Shown piece after piece: positions 26,714-33,312 of a stretch of 41,976 nucleotides of DNA. The position numbers and the translations under genes were made by a program. The stretch spans positions 1-41,976 of the forward strand of contig NZ_JADMWW010000024.1 of assembly GCF_015548375.1 (NCBI RefSeq). Reading direction: 5' to 3'. Positions within the stretch are counted from its first letter, which is position 1, and each line of letters opens with the position of its first letter. Source of the DNA: Collinsella aerofaciens (lineage in GTDB: Bacteria > Actinomycetota > Coriobacteriia > Coriobacteriales > Coriobacteriaceae). The notes under the pieces are model-generated. The model was not told the DNA's origin, searched no databases, and saw only the letters and a program-made list of their open reading frames with translations.

Positions 26714-27661
26714 TTACATAGCGAGGGCCGTGCGGATGGACGGGTCGCTGAGGGCCTCGCGAAGCCAGGGGGCCAGCTGCTCGGGGTGACTCTGCAGATA
26801 GCCGTCGAGCTCGGACGGAGCCACGCGGCGCACCTCCGAGATCTCCTCTTGGTTGATATGCAGCTCGCCCGGCTCAACATGGGCAAGGTAGACCTCGCAC
26901 CATTCGCACTCGCAGCGACCGTCGCCGTGGTCCTCGCGGTACGCCACGTGTCCGAGGTGCTCGAGCTGATCGGGCTCGCGCGTAATGCCGAGCTCTTCGT
27001 TGATGCGGCGCGCCGTGGCGGCCGCGACATCTTCCCCGGGGAGCGGATGGCCGGCACAGCTATCGGCCAGCACCCCGCCCCACAGTCGCTTGAGCGGACT
27101 GCGGCGACAGAGCAGCAGGCGCGCGTCTTCGCCCCGGCCCTCAGCCAAAAGCGTCAGAAACGCCTGATGCAAAATGCCCTCGCCGGTATGGGCATCGATG
27201 CGATCGACGGGGCCAAGCGTCTCGCCGGTCGCGGCATCGACCGCCACGACCTCGGCGCCCGCACCGCCCTCATCCCAGCCGGCACGCAGAACACGGGCTG
27301 CGGCCTCCTCGAGCGCAACGATGAGCTCCTTGGTGGTGTCGAGCACGCGCTGCAGGTCGTCCCCGCTCGCCTGTTCAACATGAAAGCCCGTGCTTGCAAC
27401 TACCGGCACGTCAAAGCGCGTGGCCAGCGCCGCCGCGATATCGTGCGCCGGGATCTCGTCTCGATGGCACGGAACGGCCAGGATGCCCACCGTCGCCGTA
27501 CGGCCGGGCTCGGGGCGCGGAATGGCCTGCGCCGTGGCGCCCAGGTGCGCAAACTCCGGCGAGCAGGCGTACACCGCCATGCCTCGCGGCGTCACCGTCA
27601 GCTGGGCCTCGAGCGCAAACTTGCCCTCGCCCACTGCAACCTTTGTCGTGTGCATACCCAT
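26714..27661 (-). CDS. LpdD-like domain fused to IDI-like Nudix domain
   Basis: A 315-residue two-domain protein. Residues 5-120 match the prenylated-flavin chaperone LpdD-like pattern: AHLGATAQAIPRP (39-50), ATVGILAVPCHRDE (56-69) and VVASTGFHVE (87-96). Residues 137-300 are a Nudix domain of the isopentenyl diphosphate isomerase type: DRIDAHTG, LHQAF, GHPLPGE then RRINEELG. The IDI glutamates are kept (E251, E253), but the active-site Cys before GHP is Ala203 (ADSCAGHP), so isomerase activity is doubtful. ATG 27661 has AGGAG upstream; a frame open to 27856 overlaps a palindrome and is unlikely. A role in prenyl-FMN supply is inferred; no ubiX or ubiD is nearby. Confidence 0.72.
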   Translation of the reverse strand: MGMHTTKVAVGEGKFALEAQLTVTPRGMAVYACSPEFAHLGATAQAIPRPEPGRTATVGILAVPCHRDEIPAHDIAAALATRFDVPVVASTGFHVEQASGDDLQRVLDTTKELIVALEEAAARVLRAGWDEGGAGAEVVAVDAATGETLGPVDRIDAHTGEGILHQAFLTLLAEGRGEDARLLLCRRSPLKRLWGGVLADSCAGHPLPGEDVAAATARRINEELGITREPDQLEHLGHVAYREDHGDGRCECEWCEVYLAHVEPGELHINQEEISEVRRVAPSELDGYLQSHPEQLAPWLREALSDPSIRTALAM

Positions 27662-27733
27662 GGGATCTCCTGTCGCCCGCGATGTACCTGAGACCATCTT
27701 CGCCTGTATTGCGACTATACAGGCAAGCTCTCC

Positions 27734-27764
27734 ATGTGACAAAGAGACTGTCCCTTTGTCACAT
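27734..27764. repeat. 31-bp GACAAAGGGAC palindrome, copy 1
   Basis: ATGTGACAAAG and CTTTGTCACAT pair perfectly around AGACTGTCC. It is intergenic, between divergent genes. It has the same 31-bp length as copies at 29624, 31173 and 40563. Confidence 0.8.
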
Positions 27765-27822
27765 TCTGTTAGAGTTGCAGGGATTGAATCCCGCTTATTC
27801 ACGCGACATTGGAGTGACAACC

Positions 27823-29064
27823 TTGACCGCCGCAACCACGCCAAAAAGTAAGTCAACCGCCGCCGCGCTCTCCCCCGCGCGCACCAAGCTCTGCCTGGCG
27901 CTGCTCGTGTTGTTAGGCTTTTCGCTCGGCTGTTCGGAGTTCGTGGTCATCGGCATCGAAAGTGACTTGGCGACGGAACTCGGCGTATCGCTTGCCACCG
28001 CAGGCCAACTTATTAGCGTGTTCGCACTGATCTACGCTATCGCGACGCCGGTGCTCGCGCTCAGCACGGGGCGCTTCCGTCGTTACCAACTGCTCGTGTG
28101 CTATAGCATCGTCTTTGTGCTCGGCAATCTGGTCATGGCGCTGGCACCCAACTTTCAAGTGCTGTTCGCCTCGCGCATCATCTTGGGCTCCGTCTCGGGC
28201 GCACTGCTCGCCGTGGGCGTGACGTATATCCCCGAGCTGCTGTCCCCGCAGCAGACCTCACTCGCCATCTCGGTGGTGTACGGCGCGTTTTCCGTGGCAA
28301 TGGTCTTTGTCACTTCGATCGGCAAGTTTGTGGCCGACACGCTCGACTGGCACGTGGCCATGTACGGCACGCTGACCTTTGCCGTTCTGATCTGCGGAGC
28401 GCTCGTGATGTTTATGCCGCGCGCTGGGCAAACCGACGAGCCCGCCACCTTTCGCGAGCAGGCGGGTCTGCTACGCGAGCCGAGCATCGTCACCGGCATG
28501 CTCATCTTTTTGTTTGGCGTGGGGTCGGTCTACGTTTTCTATGGCTACGTGACGCCTTATCTTGAGCAGGTGCTGGGCATGGGCACGGTCGAAGCCAGTA
28601 CCACGCTCATGGCCTACGGCGTGTTCTGCCTGATCTCGAACATCCTGGGCGGATGGATCGATGCGCGCTTTGGCATGAAGGCGCTGCTTGTGACGTTCGT
28701 GCTGCAGGCTGCGGCGTTACTCGGGCTGTTTGCTGTGGGCGGCACCATGCCGCTCGCGCTGGCCTTTGTCTTTAGCTTGGCGCTGCTCATGTACTTGTTC
28801 TCGGTGTCGTGCATCACGCACTTCATGGACGTGGCACGCAGCCGCCATCCCAAGTCGATGGTACTCGCAAGTTCGGTTGAGCCCATGGCGTTTAACGTCG
28901 GCATCTCGTTTGGCACCGCAGTGGGCGGCGCCGTGGTAAGCAGCATTGGCATTGCGCACGTAGGCGCAGTGGGTGCCGCGTTCTCGCTTGTGGCCTGGGT
29001 GCTTACGCTGGTGACGATTAAATTGGCTCACTGGGAGCGCAGGCGGGCAAGGGCGCAGGCGTAG
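27823..29064 (+). CDS. MFS transporter (drug/arabinose efflux-like, DHA1)
   Basis: A 413-residue major facilitator with 12 predicted membrane helices. The pattern CSEFVVIGIESDLATELGVSLATAGQLISVFALIYAIATPVL in helices 1-2 and the loop GRFRRYQLL fit the DHA1 AraJ/YdhP-like exporters. It is an inner-membrane proton-linked exporter; the substrate is unknown. The frame is open from 27394, opposite the fusion gene, but TTG at 27823 has GGAG eight bases upstream and gives a short cytoplasmic tail before helix 1; GTG 27814 is an alternative. It is followed 45 bp later by the phosphatase gene. Confidence 0.9.
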   Translation: MTAATTPKSKSTAAALSPARTKLCLALLVLLGFSLGCSEFVVIGIESDLATELGVSLATAGQLISVFALIYAIATPVLALSTGRFRRYQLLVCYSIVFVLGNLVMALAPNFQVLFASRIILGSVSGALLAVGVTYIPELLSPQQTSLAISVVYGAFSVAMVFVTSIGKFVADTLDWHVAMYGTLTFAVLICGALVMFMPRAGQTDEPATFREQAGLLREPSIVTGMLIFLFGVGSVYVFYGYVTPYLEQVLGMGTVEASTTLMAYGVFCLISNILGGWIDARFGMKALLVTFVLQAAALLGLFAVGGTMPLALAFVFSLALLMYLFSVSCITHFMDVARSRHPKSMVLASSVEPMAFNVGISFGTAVGGAVVSSIGIAHVGAVGAAFSLVAWVLTLVTIKLAHWERRRARAQA

Positions 29065-29109
29065 ATGCGATACTCGAGCTCGATGATGGCGATCGAAAGG
29101 AAACCGCAT

Positions 29110-29556
29110 ATGCAACGTGTACTGTTTATCTGCCATGGGAACATCTGTCGCTCGACGATGGCTGAGTCCGTGTTTACCGAGCTAGTGCGGCGCGCCGGGC
29201 GCGCGGGCGAGTTTGTCATTGATTCCGCTGCGACCTCGACCGAGGAGATCGGCAACCCGCCACACCACGGTACCGTTGCCAAGCTGCGCGAGGTCGGGAT
29301 TCCCGTCGTCGCACATCGTGCACGTCAGGTGCGTCGCGCGGAGTATGGCGACTGGGACCACATTGTCTATATGGACGACGAGAACGCCCGCGGCCTGTAC
29401 CGAATTTTTGGGAAGGACCCCGATGGCAAGATCTCGCGCCTGCTCGATTGGACCGATCGCCCCGGCGACGTGGCCGACCCCTGGTACACCGGCAATTTCG
29501 ATGCCACCTACCGCGATGTGCTCGCCGGTTGCACCGCTATGCTCGAGCAACTGTAG
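29110..29556 (+). CDS. Low-molecular-weight protein-tyrosine phosphatase
   Basis: A 148-residue cytosolic phosphatase. The phosphate-binding loop is CHGNICRS with nucleophile C8 and R14, very near the N-terminus as in the family. The general acid is D123 in DPWYTGNF. ATG 29110 (MQRVLFI) has AAAGGAAA upstream and puts the loop at its normal position. It may be co-transcribed with the MFS gene. The target phosphotyrosine protein is unknown; no tyrosine kinase is adjacent. Confidence 0.94.
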   Translation: MQRVLFICHGNICRSTMAESVFTELVRRAGRAGEFVIDSAATSTEEIGNPPHHGTVAKLREVGIPVVAHRARQVRRAEYGDWDHIVYMDDENARGLYRIFGKDPDGKISRLLDWTDRPGDVADPWYTGNFDATYRDVLAGCTAMLEQL

Positions 29557-29623
29557 GCGCTCGGGCGGCGCGGGCACACGGGCCACGCTCGTTATCTCGG
29601 TGGGAGAAAATTCACGCTCATGA

Positions 29624-29654
29624 ATGTGGCAAAGGGACTGCCCCTTTGCCACAT
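29624..29654. repeat. 31-bp GACAAAGGGAC palindrome, copy 2
   Basis: ATGTGGCAAAG/CTTTGCCACAT with centre GGACTGCCC. It differs from copies 1 and 3 by A to G in the left arm and the matching T to C in the right, keeping the stem. It lies between convergent genes and could stop transcription of both. Confidence 0.8.
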
Positions 29655-29666
29655 CCGGGACTGGCC

Positions 29667-31028
29667 CTAGACCGGCTTGACCTCCAGCTTTATCCCTTCG
29701 GCGCAGGAGTCGCCCAAAACATCCGAAAGGGCCCAGGTCGCATATAGCGGCAAATAGAGAACCGCTCCGTTGCGCTCAACGTTGCCTCTCGAGAAAACAA
29801 TCCCGAGCCTTACGCCATATTCAGCCGTATCAAGCACATGACCGAGCGCAGCGTGCGCGTGGTAATAGGAGCCCGATTTAACCTCGATCGGAACAGCCGT
29901 CCCATCCGGTCCATTGACCACAAAGTCCACTTCGCCGCGCTTTTTTGTCTGATAGTAGTAAAGCTGGCGATTTTGGGCAGCTAGCTGCTGGGCCACCACG
30001 TTTTCGTAAATGCCGCCCAGATTGGGCTCTTTGCTATCAAGATACGCCGCTTGGGCGACTCCAACGGGGTAGCGCGCCATCAACATGCCCGTATCCGATT
30101 GATATAGCTTGAACTGCGATGGCCGTGCCGTCTTGAGCAGGGGCGATTTTGGCTCGGTTACGATATCGGCTTTGAGAGCAACGCCGGCATCGACAAGCCA
30201 TACAAAATCTCGCTGATACTTCTCGTAGTGAGCCTTGGGGTCAATGGAATTGAGCACGAAGCGCTTGTTTTCGCCCTCGAGCATAATAGGGAGCTGATCG
30301 TAGATGCTCTGCACCTGCAGGGCTCGCCCGCTTGCATACTTGGAGATATCCCGCCGGTACTGTTCGTTGAGCTCTGACTGCAGCTGACGAACAGAGGCAA
30401 GGTCGCCCTGCGTGTCAAGGAAACGCTGCACGACCTCCGGCATTCCGCCGACAACGGTATAGGTCCTGAAGTTTGCCATCATCGCGTCATGAATGTAATC
30501 AGGAATGGGCCTCTCGCTGATACACGCGTCACGTATCGTTTGGCGAGCCCCCTCGCTCACCCCGGTTGCCCAGCAAAACTCCTCAAAATCGAGCGGGAAC
30601 ATCCTAAGCTCGTGGACATACCCCACGGGATAGGACCTGACGCCCTTGAACTGGGTCCCGAGCATTGACCCCGAAAACGCCCAGCGGCACCTCCCGTCCT
30701 CTACAAGGAACTTTGCCATCGTCATGATGTCGGGGGCCTCTTGGACCTCATCGATAAACACGAGCGTTTTGCCTGGTGCAATCGACTTTCCCGAAAGAAG
30801 CGTCACCCTGCTGATGAAATCATCGGCATCCCGCGCCTCGAGAAGAGCATCTTTTGCCTGGCGATTTTCCATGAGGTTAAGCTCGATGTAGGTTGCATGG
30901 TTGGCTTTGCCAAATGCGCGAATCGAATAGCTTTTGCCAATCTGGCGAGAACCCGTAATGAATAAGGCCTTTTGCTCGGCAGACTTCAGCCAACGCTCCA
31001 GCTCTACCGCTATTTTCCTGCGCAGCAT
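29667..31028 (-). CDS. AAA-family ATPase with DUF4143 domain
   Basis: A 453-residue member of the widespread archaeal-type AAA_14/DUF4143 ATPases. Walker A is GSRQIGKS (26-33) and Walker B LVFIDEVQEA (89-98). The C-terminal DUF4143 part contains GEVDFVV and VPIEVKSG, the remnant of a PD-(D/E)XK nuclease fold. The cellular role is not established; the family is often found on accessory DNA. ATG 31028 has GGGGAG upstream. Base composition is less GC-rich than its neighbours, and three 33-bp direct repeats lie in its upstream region, suggesting horizontal acquisition. Confidence 0.88.
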   Translation of the reverse strand: MLRRKIAVELERWLKSAEQKALFITGSRQIGKSYSIRAFGKANHATYIELNLMENRQAKDALLEARDADDFISRVTLLSGKSIAPGKTLVFIDEVQEAPDIMTMAKFLVEDGRCRWAFSGSMLGTQFKGVRSYPVGYVHELRMFPLDFEEFCWATGVSEGARQTIRDACISERPIPDYIHDAMMANFRTYTVVGGMPEVVQRFLDTQGDLASVRQLQSELNEQYRRDISKYASGRALQVQSIYDQLPIMLEGENKRFVLNSIDPKAHYEKYQRDFVWLVDAGVALKADIVTEPKSPLLKTARPSQFKLYQSDTGMLMARYPVGVAQAAYLDSKEPNLGGIYENVVAQQLAAQNRQLYYYQTKKRGEVDFVVNGPDGTAVPIEVKSGSYYHAHAALGHVLDTAEYGVRLGIVFSRGNVERNGAVLYLPLYATWALSDVLGDSCAEGIKLEVKPV

Positions 31029-31052
31029 AGGCTCTCCCCTCAGTGTCATCAA

Positions 31053-31148
31053 ATGAAATGCAAAGTTTTATACGCTTGATTATCGATGAAACGCAGAATT
31101 TTAAGAACCTAAAATCGGATGAAATGCAGAGATTTGAGATTATAATCG
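31053..31148. repeat. Three tandem 33-bp direct repeats upstream of the ATPase
   Basis: Units begin at 31053, 31086 and 31119, each with the core ATGAAAYGCARARWTTT and ending in an ATCG. The exact 33-bp period (about three helical turns) and AT-rich content suggest binding sites on one DNA face. TATAAT-like hexamers lie on the minus strand within the repeats (31144-31139), but a -35 is not clear. Confidence 0.7.
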
Positions 31149-31172
31149 AAAAAGAACGGGCACCACCCGCGA

Positions 31173-31203
31173 ATGTGACAAAGGAACTGTCCCTTTGTCA
31201 CAT
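31173..31203. repeat. 31-bp GACAAAGGGAC palindrome, copy 3
   Basis: ATGTGACAAAG/CTTTGTCACAT with centre GAACTGTCC. It lies just past the end of the TIGR04076-like gene and before the ATPase repeats. Confidence 0.8.
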
Positions 31204-31212
31204 TGCGCTCAA

Positions 31213-31542
31213 CTACTCGTCGACGATCTCAGCGAGCCAAACGTTCAACGTATCGACCTCGGGGCAGCAGAACTTTGCCGTGCCGGGCTCGTTGCCGGGC
31301 ACGGTTCCGCCATAGCGCAGGATATCGATATAGGGAAAGCCCACATGGCAGGCCATGGAGCACATCTTGCCGCGATCGCGGTCGAAGTCGAAGACGTCGC
31401 CCGGCTTGTGCCCATGGTGGCAGCGACACGTACCCAGCTGGTCCACGCAGCTAATGCGAATACGCGGGCGCTTGCCACGCGGCGCACCGAGCGGCTTGTT
31501 CTCGCTCGCGGGCTCGGGGATGCTTTCGCCGGCGCTACTCAT
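31213..31542 (-). CDS. TIGR04076 family protein
   Basis: A 109-residue cysteine-rich protein resembling the TIGR04076 family, whose function is unknown. Visible are RIRISCVDQLGTCRCHHGHKPGDVFDFD, CSMACH and, near the end, FCCPEVDTLNVWLAEI. The Cys pairs could bind a metal, which is inference. A Pro/Glu-rich N-terminus (1-28) precedes the conserved part. Its start overlaps the end of the pyridoxal kinase gene by 8 bases, so it is translated from the same transcript. Confidence 0.8.
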   Translation of the reverse strand: MSSAGESIPEPASENKPLGAPRGKRPRIRISCVDQLGTCRCHHGHKPGDVFDFDRDRGKMCSMACHVGFPYIDILRYGGTVPGNEPGTAKFCCPEVDTLNVWLAEIVDE

Positions 31543-32359
31543 GGTCGATCACATCCAGGCAGGCCTCGATGGGCAGGCCGGCGGACTTGTCCTCCTGGTC
31601 GGCGTTGCGCTCGATAAGCTCTGCCACCACGCGCATGGCATCGGCCGTTGCACGCTGCAGACTCCAGCCGGCCATCACGCGACCGACGAGCACCGCCGAG
31701 AACGTGTCACCGGTGCCCGGGAAATAGACCGGGATCAGGTCGAAGGGAATCGTGAAGTACTCCCCCGCCACGTGGTCGTAACCGATGACGGCGTTCGTGC
31801 CGTCGACCACAGCGCTCGTAATGACCACCGACTTGGCGCCCAGCGCGCGCATGGCGTCCACAAGGGCGTGGGCCTCGTCAGGCGTGATTTGCTCTGCAAT
31901 AGGCGTGTCGGTGAGCAGGCACGCCTCGGTATAGTTGGGCACCGCATAGTCGGCACACTCGAGCAGGTGCCTCATGAGACCGATCGTGGACTCGGGCACG
32001 CCGGCGTAGAGCTTGCCGTTGTCGCCCATGATGGGGTCGACGAACACCTTGGTACCCTTTTGCGCGCGACGGTGGCAGAAGTCCGAAATGATGCGCGTCT
32101 CTTCCTCGGTCACGATAAAGCCGGTAGAGATGGCGTCGAACTCAAAGCCGAGCTCCTCCCAGATGGCGAGGCTCTGGCGCACGTACTCGGTGGTGTCGTG
32201 GATGTAGAACTTGGGATAGTTGAGCGTATCGGACACAAGTGCCGTCGGCAGGTTGTGGATGCGGTAGCCCATGTGCGACAGCACCGGCAGCATGGCGGAA
32301 AGCGCGACCTTGCCGTAGCCGCACATATCGTTGATCAGCAGCAGCTGAGTGTTCTTCAT
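31535..32359 (-). CDS. Pyridoxal/pyridoxamine kinase
   Basis: A 274-residue ribokinase-fold kinase that phosphorylates B6 vitamers to supply PLP. INDMCGYGKVALSAMLPVLSHMG near the N-terminus and the anion-hole signature PGTGDTFSAVLVG (catalytic Asp) are PdxY-type features. ATG 32359 (MKNTQLLLIND) has GGGAG upstream; the frame is open to 32461 but without similarity. It overlaps the following TIGR04076-like gene. Confidence 0.92.
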   Translation of the reverse strand: MKNTQLLLINDMCGYGKVALSAMLPVLSHMGYRIHNLPTALVSDTLNYPKFYIHDTTEYVRQSLAIWEELGFEFDAISTGFIVTEEETRIISDFCHRRAQKGTKVFVDPIMGDNGKLYAGVPESTIGLMRHLLECADYAVPNYTEACLLTDTPIAEQITPDEAHALVDAMRALGAKSVVITSAVVDGTNAVIGYDHVAGEYFTIPFDLIPVYFPGTGDTFSAVLVGRVMAGWSLQRATADAMRVVAELIERNADQEDKSAGLPIEACLDVIDHE

Positions 32360-32484
32360 GAGGGTCTCCCTTGGTTCGGGCACGGCGCAGCAGCGCCACA
32401 GTGCGACTAAGTGTAGCGCAGGGGACGTTGCGAGCAGGCGCCAGGGCCGCGAAGAGCGCATTGTTGCGGAAAGGTTTCGGAAAA

Positions 32485-32515
32485 TGATCCCTTTTCCTCC
32501 GTCCCCAAGGGATCA
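32485..32515. repeat. 31-bp TGATCC palindrome, intergenic copy
   Basis: TGATCCCTT/AAGGGATCA form a perfect 9-bp stem around TTCCTCCGTCCCC. It is the intergenic counterpart of the copy inside the M20 peptidase gene at 20214. Confidence 0.8.
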
Positions 32516-32566
32516 CATGCACCCAAGCAGACCGTGGCGGAATCACAGGTTGAGGACGGACAGCGA

Positions 32567-32705
32567 AAACGCTCCTAAGCGAGCAAGGTGGCGTGAAAGA
32601 GGAGGGCATAGGCCTTGTGGCCATGCCCGACGATTGAACGCCAGATTGCCGCTTAGGAGCGTTTGCAGCGTCGAGCGGTTACGGCGTTTGGCAAAACGCC
32701 GTAAC
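32567..32705. repeat. Structured intergenic repeat, type A copy 2
   Basis: It has the same layout as 18546-18684. The outer 15-bp stem is perfect (32567-32581/32650-32664) and differs by a C to T matched by G to A. The inner stem is TGGCGT/ACGCCA, again a paired change. The central hairpin is GGGCAT-A-GGCC/GGCC-ATGCCC. GCAGCGTCGAGC and a 12-bp hairpin with GGCA loop (32678-32705) follow. Unlike the other copies it does not touch a stop codon; it ends 16 bp before the marR -35. Confidence 0.85.
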
Positions 32706-32721
32706 TATAAAGTTTGGTACC

Positions 32722-32750
32722 TTGACAATGAATCTATGCGCTCCTAAATT
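32722..32750 (+). promoter_or_regulatory. Promoter of the marR-ABC exporter operon
   Basis: TTGACA (32722-32727), a 17-bp spacer and TAAATT (32745-32750) form a near-consensus sigma-70-type promoter. The start would be near 32757, about 50 bases before the ATG. Confidence 0.8.
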
Positions 32751-32784
32751 GGTTAGGCACAAAACAATCCCACTACCTAACTAA
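32749..32784. promoter_or_regulatory. Candidate MarR operator
   Basis: The inverted arms TTGGTTAGG (32749-32757) and CCTAACTAA (32776-32784) match at 8 of 9 positions across 18 bp. They overlap the end of the -10 and the transcription start, a typical autorepression site. Confidence 0.6.
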
Positions 32785-32805
32785 AGAAAGGAGAGATACG
32801 AATTC

Positions 32806-33312
32806 ATGTGCGATGAACCCCTTAACCTTCGTCCGCACGAGCCCGGCGGCGACCCGTCGCAGCCGGCAGACGTGCCCGAAGCAGTTAACGGCGAAGACAA
32901 GCTCGCCAAGCGCATCCTGAGCGGCCTAGGCTTTTGCGGCCACTACATGCACTTTCACGGCGGCGGCGTGTCCGGCAAGGCGCCCATCGTCTGCCTGCTT
33001 GCCAAGCAGGAAAACGGCGAGATGTCGCAGCAGGAACTCGGCATGCACTTTGACCTCAAGCCGGGGTCGCTTTCCGAAATCCTGTCCAAGCTCGAGGTCA
33101 ACGGCCTCATTGAACGCAGCCGTAACCCCAAGGATCGACGGCAACTCACCATTCGCCTGACCGAAACCGGCCGGGAAAACGCCCGCATCGACCAGGCGGC
33201 CCGCATCCGCTTTAGAAAACAGGCCTTTAGCGCGCTCACCCACGACGAGCGCGAGGACCTCGCCGAAATGCTCGATAAAATCCGCGTAACCTGGGAGGAA
33301 CTGGATGATTAA
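32806..33312 (+). CDS. MarR-family transcriptional regulator
   Basis: A 168-residue winged-helix regulator. The DNA-binding core (about 60-120) includes MSQQELGMHFDLKPGSLSEILSKLEVNGLIERSRNPKDRRQLTIRLTETG, with the wing DRRQ typical of the family. The first 30 residues are Pro/Asp/Glu-rich and not conserved. ATG 32806 has AAAGGAGAG upstream. Its stop overlaps the next ABC gene by 8 bases, so regulator and exporter are coupled; it likely represses its own promoter until a ligand binds. Confidence 0.93.
   Translation: MCDEPLNLRPHEPGGDPSQPADVPEAVNGEDKLAKRILSGLGFCGHYMHFHGGGVSGKAPIVCLLAKQENGEMSQQELGMHFDLKPGSLSEILSKLEVNGLIERSRNPKDRRQLTIRLTETGRENARIDQAARIRFRKQAFSALTHDEREDLAEMLDKIRVTWEELDD

Larger units (their letters stand above)
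32360..32805. other. 446-bp intergenic region rich in repeats
   Basis: It separates the divergent pyridoxal kinase and MarR genes. It contains a 31-bp palindrome (32485-32515), a type A structured repeat (32567-32705), and the marR promoter and operator (32722-32784). I see no coding sequence. Confidence 0.7.

Noticed and set aside
27662-27856. N-terminal extension of the LpdD-Nudix protein
   Set aside because: The frame is open upstream but passes through a 31-bp palindrome and lacks a ribosome site. ATG 27661 has AGGAG and matches the domain start.
31053-31148. CRISPR array
   Set aside because: The three units are contiguous imperfect tandem repeats without unique spacers, and there are no cas genes.
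31043-31315. 90-codon plus-strand frame over the 33-bp repeats
   Set aside because: It runs through a palindrome and antisense into the TIGR04076-like gene. The 11-residue periodicity is explained by the DNA repeat.
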